Numbered from the stretch's first letter, positions 45,425 to 54,193 are shown. The stretch is 64,000 nt of DNA from Syntrophobacterales bacterium (GCA_023512475.1 JAILZL010000001.1:137516-201515), one strand, 5' to 3'. Program-made: numbers and translations. Notes: generated by a model not told the origin, from the sequence alone.

Positions 45425-45688
45425 TCAGGCGACTCCCGGCTCCCCGGGCTCTTCCGGCTCTTCCGGCTGGCGGGCCCAGACCTGCTGCAGGGCCTCCTGC
45501 AGGCGGGGGAAGAGGCGGGCCTCCATCTCCTTAAGCTCCCGGTCCAGGGCCTGGGCCCTGGCCGGGTCCACCTCCGCCGCTTCCAGACGCTCCACCAGCA
45601 GGGCTTCGAAGCGGTCCAGGTCCTGGGGGCGGGCCTGGGGGTTAAGGGCCAGAACCGCGGCCCGCTCCTCGGGGCTCAGGGCCATCAT
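45425..45688 (-). CDS. Small helical acidic protein, unknown
   Basis: An 87-residue protein predicted as helices (PEERAAVLALNPQARPQDLD, then LDRELKEMEARLFPRLQEAL) with a Pro/Glu-rich end. ATG 45688 overlaps the stop of the large GH5 fusion gene by four bases, which indicates coupled translation. Not recognised. It may be an assembly partner or chaperone of a neighbouring protein; this is inference from position only. Confidence 0.65.
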   Translation of the reverse strand: MMALSPEERAAVLALNPQARPQDLDRFEALLVERLEAAEVDPARAQALDRELKEMEARLFPRLQEALQQVWARQPEEPEEPGEPGVA

Positions 45689-48396
45689 CGTCCCAGCTTC
45701 CATTCCAGGCGGTCCCGGAGAAATTTCAGGGTCAGCCGGTCCAGGCGGCAGCGGGTCATGGCGCCCTGGTAATAATAATCATCCATCAGATTGGGAAACC
45801 GGGGGTGGATGAGCTCCGGGTGGTAGCTGCGCCAGGAGGCCGGATACCCCCGGCCGTCCCGGCGGGGGTCGCTGGCGTAGCTCTGCCCGTCATAATCGGC
45901 AAAGCGCCGGGGGACGGGTCCCCCGGCCCGGGCCCGGCGCTTGCGGTTGACGCTGAAAAGTACCGGTGGGCTGTCAACATAAAGATCGGTGACGCCGCCG
46001 TTATCCCTCTCCCCCAAGGCATGGATAAGCTCGTGGAGCGGGGTCAGGACAGAGGCAGGGGGGGCGTGCAGGGCCACCACCCCCGGTTCCCGGGCCCGGC
46101 GGCGGTGATGATACTCCACCTGGTCATAGAGAAAACGGCGCCCCGCCGAGGCGGCGTCGTCCAGGGTGCGGTGGGCCGAGCTGCGCCGGTGGCTGGCGGA
46201 ATGAAAGAGCACGAAGCAGACATCGGCGCTCAGCCCTTTCGCCGCCAGATAGGCCTGGACCCGCGGCCGCATGGCCTCCATGGTGGCCCCGGCGATCTGT
46301 CGGCACAGGGCATGGGCCGGTACCACCGCCTCCGGAGCGAAGCGGGCCACCACCCGGATGTCCAGGGCATAGGGGTGCAGGAGAGTCTCCCGCCGGCCGA
46401 AGAGGGAGCGCAGGGCCTCGGCCACCGCCCGGTGAAAACGGTCCCGGCGGGCCAGGAGGGGGTCGGCGGCCACGGCCCCCGTCCGGGTCTCCACCACCGG
46501 GTTGGCCAGAAAGAGGATAGTGAAGCGGCGCGCCGCCGGCTTGCTCTCGTCCCCGGGATAAATCTCGCTGACGTCGCCGGGGGCGGCCGCCACCACCAGC
46601 CGGATGGGGTCGCTTCGGACCCCGTCCGGGCGCACCACCTCACACAGCACCTCCCCCAGCGGCACCGCGGCGGGCAGCTGCGGCACCAGCAGCAGATGGG
46701 GGAGAATCACCCGGGGCGCCACCCACACCGTGGCCCCCGGGGTGGAGAAAAGGACGCGGGTGCCGGGGGTGAAGTCATGGCCCTGCACCGCGAAAAAATC
46801 CTCCCGCCGGGCCGGGGTGGCGGTGATGAAGAAGCGGCCCCGGCCCCCCCGGAGCCGATCCAGGGCAAAGGCCAGCCGGGGGAAGGCGGGCATGGTGCCC
46901 AGGGCCGCCTTGACCAGCTCCCCGAACTCCGTGGGCCGGTGGTGGGGGCCATCCAGGATGTAGGTGCGCCAGGTGACCTGAGTGCCGTTGGGCAGGGTGC
47001 GGCTGCCGGTGCCCCGCTCCACCAGCAGGGGCCGGTCGGCCCAGGACCAGGCGGTCCAGCCGGCCAGACCGGGCCACACCCCCTGGCGGAAGCGGTGCAG
47101 GTCCCGGAGATACTGCTCCAGCTCCAGGCCCCAGCGGAGCTGGGCCGCCTCCCCGCCCCATTCGGTGAGGAAGATGGGATGGGCCTCCCGCAGGCGGGGA
47201 AAGCCGAACCAGTGATCCCAGTCGGCCGGGGTGGCGGTGCTGCGGCCGGGGGTGGTGTGATGATAGACGTGGGCGGCATAGACCGCATTGGGCAGGGTGC
47301 GGCCGCCGGGGAGGGGCACCGGAAAGTGGCGCAGGTTGAGGGCCCAGTCCCAGCCGCTGACAAAGAGGAGGGCCCGGCCGTGCTCCCGGTGGATCACCTG
47401 CTCCAGACGGCGGACCCAGGAGTGCCAGTGGTCCACCCACTCCCCCTCCGTGGCCAGGGCGGGGGTGAGGGCGGCCTGGTCGTCGGCCAGGGGCACGTGG
47501 GGTTCATTGAAAAGGTCAAAAAGCACCGCCGGCTCCCGCCGGTAGCGGGCCGCCAGCAGCCGCCAGAGGCGCACGGAATTCTCCTCCGGCATCGGCGGCA
47601 CCCGGTTCACCCGGCCGTCCGCCAGGTGCCCGAACTCCCGGTGGGTGTCGAACCACTGCAGATCCAGCAGGGTATAGGCGCCCTCCGCCGCGGCCCATTC
47701 AATGATGCGGTCCAGGTTGGCCAGGTAATCCTCCCGGGTGAGGGCCCACTCCTGGTTGAGGGGCAGGCGGATGATATTGGCCCGCCAGTGGCGAACGATC
47801 TCCCGGATGAGCTCCCGGGTGATGCCCGCGGCCTCCCGGGAGGTGGGCCGCCGCACCCCGGTGGGGTCCAAGCCCCCCCGGTCGGTGTACTCCATGCCGG
47901 AGAGGTTCACCCCCCGGAGCACCACCGGGTCGTCGTCCTCATCCACTAGGCGGTTGCCCGCCACTCGGAGCCACTTCAGGTTCCCGGAGAGGCGGCGGCG
48001 CACCGGCGGCAGGCGGGTGCCCGGCGGGGCCAGATAAATGGCGGGAGCCTGCCGGAAGTCGTGGGCCGCCAGGCTCTCCTCTTCCCGTTGGCGGCGGGGT
48101 AGGGGCCCATCGTAGGCAATGGCCCGGTAATACAGGTAGGGGTAGCGGCGCAGGGCCCGCCAGGCGGCCTCATCCAGCTGATAGCGGGCCCTGCCCTGCC
48201 GCACCGCCAGGGCGCCTTCGTCCCGGGAGGTGGAGAAATTCTCCGGCCGGCGCCTCCCCGCCAGCGCGCCGTTGAAGAGCACCGGGTCGCAGGTGACCTC
48301 CACCTCGCAGAACTGGCGGTCCGTCCTGATGGTGAAGGCCGGAGGCGGCCCGGTGGGATCCACCGTGGGACGCTCCGCCCGGATGCGCACCGTCAT
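45685..48396 (-). CDS. Glycoside hydrolase family 5 / TIG-like / HExxH fusion protein
   Basis: A 903-residue protein without signal peptide. Residues 1-140 are an unassigned N-terminal domain; 140-500 is a GH5 barrel with PVVLRGVNLSGMEY, acid/base Glu298 in LFNEPH and nucleophile Glu412 in FLTEWGG, both intact. Residues 530-600 look like a TIG/IPT beta domain (GHDFTPGTRVLF ... DGVRSDPIRLVV). The C-terminal 600-903 has LTPLHELIHALGE with HELIH at 788-792, a zinc-peptidase-like motif. Cleavage of a beta-glucan or similar is likely; the peptidase activity is a guess from the motif. ATG 48396 has GAGG upstream. Confidence 0.82.
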   Translation of the reverse strand: MTVRIRAERPTVDPTGPPPAFTIRTDRQFCEVEVTCDPVLFNGALAGRRRPENFSTSRDEGALAVRQGRARYQLDEAAWRALRRYPYLYYRAIAYDGPLPRRQREEESLAAHDFRQAPAIYLAPPGTRLPPVRRRLSGNLKWLRVAGNRLVDEDDDPVVLRGVNLSGMEYTDRGGLDPTGVRRPTSREAAGITRELIREIVRHWRANIIRLPLNQEWALTREDYLANLDRIIEWAAAEGAYTLLDLQWFDTHREFGHLADGRVNRVPPMPEENSVRLWRLLAARYRREPAVLFDLFNEPHVPLADDQAALTPALATEGEWVDHWHSWVRRLEQVIHREHGRALLFVSGWDWALNLRHFPVPLPGGRTLPNAVYAAHVYHHTTPGRSTATPADWDHWFGFPRLREAHPIFLTEWGGEAAQLRWGLELEQYLRDLHRFRQGVWPGLAGWTAWSWADRPLLVERGTGSRTLPNGTQVTWRTYILDGPHHRPTEFGELVKAALGTMPAFPRLAFALDRLRGGRGRFFITATPARREDFFAVQGHDFTPGTRVLFSTPGATVWVAPRVILPHLLLVPQLPAAVPLGEVLCEVVRPDGVRSDPIRLVVAAAPGDVSEIYPGDESKPAARRFTILFLANPVVETRTGAVAADPLLARRDRFHRAVAEALRSLFGRRETLLHPYALDIRVVARFAPEAVVPAHALCRQIAGATMEAMRPRVQAYLAAKGLSADVCFVLFHSASHRRSSAHRTLDDAASAGRRFLYDQVEYHHRRRAREPGVVALHAPPASVLTPLHELIHALGERDNGGVTDLYVDSPPVLFSVNRKRRARAGGPVPRRFADYDGQSYASDPRRDGRGYPASWRSYHPELIHPRFPNLMDDYYYQGAMTRCRLDRLTLKFLRDRLEWKLGR

Positions 48397-48397
48397 C

Positions 48398-49198
48398 TCA
48401 GCCTCCGGAAAGGTCCCGGGCCACCGCCGCCAGGGCCGCGGCCAGCTGCCCCAGGTGCTCCTCCGCGGGCCGGGGCGGCAGCGCCGCCAGACGCCCGGCC
48501 AGCTCCCGGGCCGCCGGCGCCAGTTTCGGGACCTGGCCGGCCAGGGCGGTGAGGCTCTCCGCCACCGGCCGGAGGGCGTCGGCCACCTCCTCGGGGGCCT
48601 CAGGCGGGGCCGCCAGCACCCCCGAGAGCCGGGCCAGGGCCGTGGCCGCCAGCGGGGCCGCCGCCGGGGGAAATTCCCGGGCGAGGGCTTCCTGCAGCGC
48701 CTGGGCGGCCATCAGGACCGCCGCCAGGCCCCGGGCGCACGCCTCCTCCCACCGTCCCGGCGGGGTGGGCCGGACGGTGAGGGAGAGGGTGCTCAAGGTG
48801 TGGGGCGGAAAGAGGCCCGCCGCGGCCACCTGCAGCCCCGCGGCCCTCTCCTCCACCTGCAGGGCCGCTTTGAGCTCCAGACGGGCGTCGGCAATGACCC
48901 GGCCCCTCAGGCCCCGGGAGCCGGCCTCCAGGGCCTCCAGCACCGCCGCCAGGATCTCCTCCAGGGGCATCCCCCGGCGCCGGGCCACCGCCTCCTTGAG
49001 CTTTTCCCGCACCTCCCCCAGCTGGCTCTGGAGCCTCTCCAGGAACGCCTTCAGGCGGGCGTTTTCCCGCTCCAGCTCCGCCCGGACGCCCAGCGCGGCG
49101 TCCCGCTCCCGCCTCATGGTCTGGACCAGGGCCTCCGCCACCTCGGCCCGCACCTGGGCCAGGGTGGCCTGGCGGCGGTAGAAGTCCAGTTCGGCCAC
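48398..49198 (-). CDS. Coiled-coil protein with shared C-terminal strand motif (copy 2)
   Basis: A 266-residue protein starting at GTG 49198 with GAGG six bases before. Residues 1-75 form a coiled coil (ERENARLKAFLERLQSQLGE); then a beta segment ARLELKAALQVEE and TLSTLSLTVRPTPP near 130-155 that resembles the core of the DUF2589-like proteins upstream; then Ala/Leu-rich helices to the end. Start lies one base after the previous stop. No known family is recognised. Confidence 0.75.
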   Translation of the reverse strand: MAELDFYRRQATLAQVRAEVAEALVQTMRRERDAALGVRAELERENARLKAFLERLQSQLGEVREKLKEAVARRRGMPLEEILAAVLEALEAGSRGLRGRVIADARLELKAALQVEERAAGLQVAAAGLFPPHTLSTLSLTVRPTPPGRWEEACARGLAAVLMAAQALQEALAREFPPAAAPLAATALARLSGVLAAPPEAPEEVADALRPVAESLTALAGQVPKLAPAARELAGRLAALPPRPAEEHLGQLAAALAAVARDLSGG

Positions 49199-49199
49199 G

Positions 49200-49982
49200 T
49201 CAGTCCTCTTCGGCCCGCACCGTGGGGAGCAGGCGGAAGGTCATGCGCAAAGTGGAGAGGGCCCCGGGCTCCACCTTGCCCGCCTCCGGGGTGACGAAGC
49301 GGGGTTCCGTCTCCCCGGCCCGGGGGGCCTCCAGCACCCCCCGGGCCTCCACCTCCAGGGAGGTGAGGGCGGCGGCGTACTGTTTGCCCGGGGCCGCCCG
49401 GCCCTCCGCCAGGCCCTCCAGCACCCCGGCCAGCCTGCCGGCGAGATCGGTGGGGAAGACGTGCCCCACCACCCCCCGCTCGGCCAGCCGGTCCTGCAGG
49501 TGGGCAATCTCCTCCTTCAGTTTCAGCCGCTCGGCCTGCCATGCCTGACTGGCGGCCTCGTGCTCCCGGGTGACCTGCTCCAGGGCCGCCTTCACCGCCT
49601 GGGATACCTGGCGCTCCACATCGGCCTTGACCTGGGCCAGGTCCTGGAGGGCCTGGTCCCGCTCCCGTTTCCAGACCTCGGCCACCTCCTTGATGGTCCT
49701 CAGGCTCCCCAGCTCCGCCTCCTTGAGGCGCAGCTCCTCCTGGGTTTTGGCCAGGGCGGCCTCCAGCTCCCGCACCCGGCCCTGGGTGACCTCCACCCGC
49801 TGCTTCAGCTCGGCGGTGAGGGCTTCGGCCCGGGCCAGGGACTGCCGGGCCTCCTGGAGGTCCTTGGTGGCCGCCTCCAGCTTGAAGGTCAGCTCCCGGC
49901 GGGACTGTTCCACCAGGTTCAGCTGGGTGCGGACCTGGGCCAGCTCCAGTTTGACGCGTTCCAGTTCTTCCGGGGGAGGCAT
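49200..49982 (-). CDS. Coiled-coil protein with shared C-terminal strand motif (copy 1)
   Basis: A 260-residue protein: residues 1-175 are one long coiled coil with regular heptads (LKQRVEVTQGRVRELEAALA), followed by a small domain with TSLEVEARGVLEA and GALSTLRMTFRLLP. The latter strand is like STLSLTVRPTPP of the next protein. The gene starts three bases after the 215-residue gene and ends one base before the next, so it is clearly part of the operon. Function unknown; a fibrous or scaffold role is suggested by its shape. Confidence 0.75.
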   Translation of the reverse strand: MPPPEELERVKLELAQVRTQLNLVEQSRRELTFKLEAATKDLQEARQSLARAEALTAELKQRVEVTQGRVRELEAALAKTQEELRLKEAELGSLRTIKEVAEVWKRERDQALQDLAQVKADVERQVSQAVKAALEQVTREHEAASQAWQAERLKLKEEIAHLQDRLAERGVVGHVFPTDLAGRLAGVLEGLAEGRAAPGKQYAAALTSLEVEARGVLEAPRAGETEPRFVTPEAGKVEPGALSTLRMTFRLLPTVRAEED

Positions 49983-49985
49983 GGC

Positions 49986-50633
49986 TCAGCTCCCCGGGCC
50001 GCCGCGGTGCTCCAGCACCCGGCCCGTTTCGTCGTCCACCTTCACCAGGGCCCGCAGGATGACGGTGCCGTCCTGTTCCGCGGTCTGCACGATGTACCAG
50101 GCCCGGGCGCCGCCGTTGAAATTCAGCGTCACCCGGGGTTCCGGCCGGCCCTGCGCGTCGGTGAAGAGGTGAGGCAGGGCCGCGGCCAGGGCCGCCTCCT
50201 CTGTCAGGGCCGGGGCGAGGGCGGCCGCCCCCGGGGGCGGCACCGCCACCACCGACAACTTCACGGTGCTGGCCGCCTGGATGTCATAGGAGAACTGGTT
50301 GGTGTAGCGGGCATTCACCGGCTGGGCCCACAGCCGGGGCAGGGGCTTTTTGATCACCCCGGCGACCCGGGAAGGCTCCGCCTTGGGGGCCGGTTGTTCC
50401 AGGGCGACCGCGATCTTGAGCTCCAGCTCGGTTTTGGGGATCTGATACCAGGTGGCCTCCAGGCCGTACTGGGAGAGCACCGGGTCCTCGAGGATGAGCT
50501 TCTGGATCTCGATGGAATGGCGGTCCAGTTCCGCCTGGGCCCGGCCGATCCCCGACCCCAGGGCCACCAGCAGCTCCTCCAGGGGCGTGGAGATCAGATC
50601 GGCGATCTGCTGGGCGGGAGTTCCGTTGGGCAT
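49986..50633 (-). CDS. DUF2589-like protein, paralogue C
   Basis: A 215-residue protein. An N-terminal helix (TPLEELLVALGSGIGRAQAE) is followed by strand TELELKIAVAL (about 70-80), FSYDIQAASTVKLSVVAVPP (about 113-135), and an extra C-terminal domain (ARAWYIVQTAEQDGTVILRA). It is the most divergent of three paralogues and lacks their Ser/Gly-rich loop. ATG 50633 has GAGG upstream. No signal peptide. Function unknown. Confidence 0.78.
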   Translation of the reverse strand: MPNGTPAQQIADLISTPLEELLVALGSGIGRAQAELDRHSIEIQKLILEDPVLSQYGLEATWYQIPKTELELKIAVALEQPAPKAEPSRVAGVIKKPLPRLWAQPVNARYTNQFSYDIQAASTVKLSVVAVPPPGAAALAPALTEEAALAAALPHLFTDAQGRPEPRVTLNFNGGARAWYIVQTAEQDGTVILRALVKVDDETGRVLEHRGGPGS

Positions 50634-50649
50634 AAGGTTCCTCCCGGAT

Positions 50650-51258
50650 TTACGGCGTGCGGGTGATGGTGGGCGGGCTGGTGAAGGTGTTCACCGTGGT
50701 TACCGCCGGCTCCAGGCGGGAGGGGGGCGGCACCGGACGCATCACCGCCCGGAGCACGCTGGCCCCCTGGGCCTGATAGCTGTATTTGTTGGCGGTGCGG
50801 TAATCCACCGTGCCGGCGTGGGCCCGGCTGCGGCCCAGCCCCAGGAACCCCGCGGCCCTCCCCCGGGTCTCCGTCTCCCGCTCCTCCCGCATGGTGATGG
50901 AGAGGCGCACCTCGATGGTGGCCTCGGTGAATTGATAAAACGTGGGCAACAATCCGGCCTGGAACATGCTCATCTTCACCGGCGGGGCCCCGGTGGCGGT
51001 CACCCGGGCGCCGGTGACCGGCACCGTCTCCCTGCGGGTGCCGCCGGCGCCGTCGGGGACCGTCACCTCCACGGTGCGCACCTCCGGCTCGATGATCTCG
51101 GTGACCTCGGTGAGCACCTCCACCTGGGTGTTCACCAGCGCCTTCATGGTTTCCAGGGAGTTGTGATCCAGGGCCGCCTGACCGTCGGCGATGGCCACGG
51201 CCAGGTTGCGCACCAGTTCGGCAAAGGGCAGATCCAGCAAATCGCGGCCGATGGCCAT
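50650..51258 (-). CDS. DUF2589-like protein, paralogue B
   Basis: A 202-residue protein closely similar to paralogue A: IGRDLLDLPFAELVRNLAVA at the N-terminus, IIEPEVRTVEVTVPD, then PTFYQFTEATIEVRLSI and DYRTANKYSYQAQGASVL followed by RPVPPPSRL. The pattern helix - strand - amphipathic strand pair - Gly-rich loop - strand - proline end recalls DUF2589, as I remember that family; it is not proven. ATG 51258 has AGGAG upstream. No signal peptide or membrane helix. Confidence 0.78.
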   Translation of the reverse strand: MAIGRDLLDLPFAELVRNLAVAIADGQAALDHNSLETMKALVNTQVEVLTEVTEIIEPEVRTVEVTVPDGAGGTRRETVPVTGARVTATGAPPVKMSMFQAGLLPTFYQFTEATIEVRLSITMREERETETRGRAAGFLGLGRSRAHAGTVDYRTANKYSYQAQGASVLRAVMRPVPPPSRLEPAVTTVNTFTSPPTITRTP

Positions 51259-51279
51259 GGAGACTCCTTTCCGCCGCGC

Positions 51280-51909
51280 TTAACTGATGCTGACGGCCGC
51301 CGGCTGCCCCTGGAGCATGGGCAGGCAGTTGATGGTGAGCACCCGGGGCGTCAGGCGGCTGGGGGGCGGCACCGGCTTCAGGGTGGTCCTGAGCAGGCTG
51401 GAGCCCTCCGCCGAATAGGAGTAGGTGTTGGCGGTCTTGTAATTCACGTGGGAGGCGAAGGAGGCGGAGCCCCAGCCCCAGGAGGCGCTGGCCTCCAGGG
51501 AGGCGCCCACCTCGAATTCGCTGGAACTCGTGGTCTTCTGGGAAATGGACATCTTCACTTCAATGATGGATTCGGTGAACTGATAAAAGGTGGGGGAGAG
51601 CCCCGCCTGGAGCAGGGTCATGTCCTCCGGGTCCATGCTGTCGAACTTCACCCGGGCGCCGGTGACGATGATGGTCTCCCTCCGGGGGGTGCCGTCCTGA
51701 TCCCGCACCGTCACCTCCACGGTGCGGAAATCCGGCTCGATGATCTCCTGGATCTCCTGGATGAGCTTCACTTTTTCCCGGGCCAGCATGCGGGCGGTGG
51801 ACAGCGAGGTGCGGTCCAGGGCCAGCTGACCCTTGGCGATGGCGAAGGCGAGGTTCATCACCATCTCGGGAAAGGGGACGTCCAACAGGTCTCTGCCGAC
51901 ACTTCTCAT
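51280..51909 (-). CDS. DUF2589-like protein, paralogue A
   Basis: A 209-residue soluble protein: VGRDLLDVPFPEMVMNLAFA, IIEPDFRTVEVTVRDQDG, PTFYQFTESIIEVKMSI, a Ser/Gly/Trp loop (ASASWGWGSASFASHVNY), TYSYSAEGSSLLRTTLKPVP and PPPSRL. It shares about half of its residues with paralogue B, so the two arose by recent duplication. GGAGG lies four bases before ATG 51909. It follows the glycosyltransferase gene by 100 bases. Confidence 0.78.
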   Translation of the reverse strand: MRSVGRDLLDVPFPEMVMNLAFAIAKGQLALDRTSLSTARMLAREKVKLIQEIQEIIEPDFRTVEVTVRDQDGTPRRETIIVTGARVKFDSMDPEDMTLLQAGLSPTFYQFTESIIEVKMSISQKTTSSSEFEVGASLEASASWGWGSASFASHVNYKTANTYSYSAEGSSLLRTTLKPVPPPSRLTPRVLTINCLPMLQGQPAAVSIS

Positions 51910-52009
51910 ACAACCTCCTTGTCAGTGAGCTGGCCAGGACCGGAGGCCCGGAGGATGAAGGTTTTCGGTGAAGGGGGACCCCGGCCCGCCTTCCCCCCCC
52001 CTTACCGGT

Positions 52010-54193
52010 TCAGGCCGCGGGCGGCCCGCCCTCCCGGGCGAGGAGCTGCCGCACGGCGTTGAGGGCGAAGTGCTTCTTCAGGGCCCGGACCGCCTTGCCT
52101 TGGCCGTCCAGCTGCACGCCGCCCACGAAACTCACCAGCGGACAGGACCTCAGGACCTCCTTGCCCCCCGGGGGCATGCCGACGATGAAGCTCCCCCCGG
52201 CGGTGGCCATGAGGAGAAGACCGCCGTGGCGGGCCAGGTATTCCCTGAGGCGCCGGGCCACTTCCGGCCCCTGCTGGCCCTCGTGGGGCCGGACGAGGAA
52301 GAGCTCCGGCTCCGGCCCGGCGGGCCCGGGGGCGGCCTGACGCCGGGGCTGGCCCTTCAGGGCCAGGTGCCGCAGGCGCTCCAGGGCCTCCTCCCCCACC
52401 GCCACCAGGGCCCGCTGCCAGGCCTCCTGGCGGCGCCACTCGGAGAAGCCCTGGTCGGTGAAGAGCAGCCGCACCTGGTGCACCGGCGGCAGGGGGATGG
52501 GCGGCCACAGGGCGCTGGGGCCCACATACGGCACCCCCAGGGCGGCGCAGGCCAGGTCCAGGTCCGGGGCCCCGGTGCCGGAGCAGTCGATGACCAGGGA
52601 GATATGGGCCAGAGCCGGCAGCAGCTCCTCCACCGGCAGGCGCACCGGACTCTCGGGGTCGCCGCCGGGCCGGGGCACCGCCACCGCCAGCCCCGGGAAG
52701 ATGCGCTTCAGGAGCACCGCCAGGGAGAGCTCCGGCGGGCTCACCAGCACATAGCCGATGGTGGGGCGGGGGGCTCCGGGAAAGAAGGGGGGCAGTCTCA
52801 CCGGGATGCTGAGCTCCTCCCCCCGCCGGAAGGCCTCCTGGCGGATCTGGGCGCTCACCTCCCCCGCCCGGCGCTCCGCCAGCCTCAGGCTTACCCGGGT
52901 GCCGGGTGGCAGGGGCGCCAACGTCTCGGAGACCACCCCCTTCACTTCCGGGGGCAGATCCGGCAGGCTGGGGGCCGCTTCCCCCGCGGTCCAGGTGATG
53001 AGGCGGGAGCGCACCGGCTTGCGCCGGGGCGGGGCCCGGTGCAGGACCTCCTCCCATTGCCGGAGGATGTGGTCCCAGCTGTAGCCCAGGGCGAATTCCC
53101 GGGAGCGGCGGCTCCTCTCCGCCAACAGGCCGGGGTCGGCGTACAGGGCGGTGAGGGCCGCCACCGCCGCCTCCCGGTCCATGAGGCCCCGGACCAGGCC
53201 GAATTCATCCACCACCCCGCACTCCGCCGGGATGGCAAAACCATGCCCCGCCACCAGCTCCCGGCTGGCGGTGTAGGCCAGGGCCACGGGCACCACCCCG
53301 GCGCTGGCGGCCTGCAGGTTGGGGAGGCCGAAGCCCTCCCCCCAGGAGGTGAGGAGGTGCACATCCGCGGCGGCATAAATCTCCGCCAGCCGCTCCAGGG
53401 GGATGCCCCCGGAGGCCCGCATGCGGAAGCCCGGGGTGAAGCGTACCCGGTCCCTCAGCCCCAACGCCTCCAGGTCCTGGCGGATATTGTAGCGGTAGAG
53501 GTCACTGCGGGCCGCGTCATCCTCCGGGTCGGCGTGCAGGTGCAACAGCGCCTCCGGTTTGTCCCGGGCGAAGGCGGCGAAGATGTCCAGGAGCCGGGGC
53601 AGGAGCTTGCGGGGCTGGTTGCGGGCATCGGAGAGCACCACAAAGCGCCCTTCATACCCCAGGCGGGCCTTGGCCGCCGCCTTGTCAGCGGGCGGCGCGA
53701 AGAGCCCGGTGTCCACCCCGTGTGGGATGTAGGCAGCCGGGATGCCGCAGGCGGCGGAGACCTCCATGCCGAAGCGGCTCATGGCCACCGGCACATCGGC
53801 ACAGGACAGCACCTTCACCCAGCCGGCGGGGAGACGCCCCTCCGGGTCGGCCCCGTCCACCGGGTAGTAATGCACCCAGCGGGTCCCGGACTGGTCCAGA
53901 TAGCGCTGCACCGGCGGCTCGGTGAGGAAGCTCATCCACCAGATATCCGCCAGGGTGATGAGGAAGTGGGGCTGCAGGCGGTGGAGATAGCCCAGGAGAA
54001 CGTCGGCCCCGAAGCGGTCCCGGCGGACGGGGTGCACCGGGATGCCCTCCCAATGGGTGGTGGTGCCATACGCCTGCCAACCCAGGATCTCCAGACGGTG
54101 GCCCCGGCGGGCCAGCCGGCGGCAAACCTCCCGGGTGACCCCTCCGAAGCCGGAGGGGGTGGTGGGACTGTCGGAGACCCACAAGAGCCTCAT
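52010..54193 (-). CDS. GT4-type glycosyltransferase with ~340-residue C-terminal extension
   Basis: A 727-residue protein. Residues 1-385 form a GT-B glycosyltransferase of family 4 type: LLWVSDSPTTPSGFGGVTRE, YIPHGVDTGLF, FVVLSDARNQPRKL, and the donor-site stretch SWGEGFGLPNLQAASAG, where the second acid of the usual E-x7-E is Gln. The rest is not a standard domain; it contains an SLVIDCSGTGAPDLDLACAA Rossmann-like segment resembling a second, partial GT-B half. ATG 54193 with GGAG upstream. It is the first gene of the nine-gene locus and may glycosylate one of its products. Confidence 0.82.
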   Translation of the reverse strand: MRLLWVSDSPTTPSGFGGVTREVCRRLARRGHRLEILGWQAYGTTTHWEGIPVHPVRRDRFGADVLLGYLHRLQPHFLITLADIWWMSFLTEPPVQRYLDQSGTRWVHYYPVDGADPEGRLPAGWVKVLSCADVPVAMSRFGMEVSAACGIPAAYIPHGVDTGLFAPPADKAAAKARLGYEGRFVVLSDARNQPRKLLPRLLDIFAAFARDKPEALLHLHADPEDDAARSDLYRYNIRQDLEALGLRDRVRFTPGFRMRASGGIPLERLAEIYAAADVHLLTSWGEGFGLPNLQAASAGVVPVALAYTASRELVAGHGFAIPAECGVVDEFGLVRGLMDREAAVAALTALYADPGLLAERSRRSREFALGYSWDHILRQWEEVLHRAPPRRKPVRSRLITWTAGEAAPSLPDLPPEVKGVVSETLAPLPPGTRVSLRLAERRAGEVSAQIRQEAFRRGEELSIPVRLPPFFPGAPRPTIGYVLVSPPELSLAVLLKRIFPGLAVAVPRPGGDPESPVRLPVEELLPALAHISLVIDCSGTGAPDLDLACAALGVPYVGPSALWPPIPLPPVHQVRLLFTDQGFSEWRRQEAWQRALVAVGEEALERLRHLALKGQPRRQAAPGPAGPEPELFLVRPHEGQQGPEVARRLREYLARHGGLLLMATAGGSFIVGMPPGGKEVLRSCPLVSFVGGVQLDGQGKAVRALKKHFALNAVRQLLAREGGPPAA

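Noticed and set aside
45805-47949. 714-codon plus-strand open frame
   Set aside because: Antisense shadow of the GH5 fusion gene, which has recognisable catalytic motifs; the opposite frame has none.
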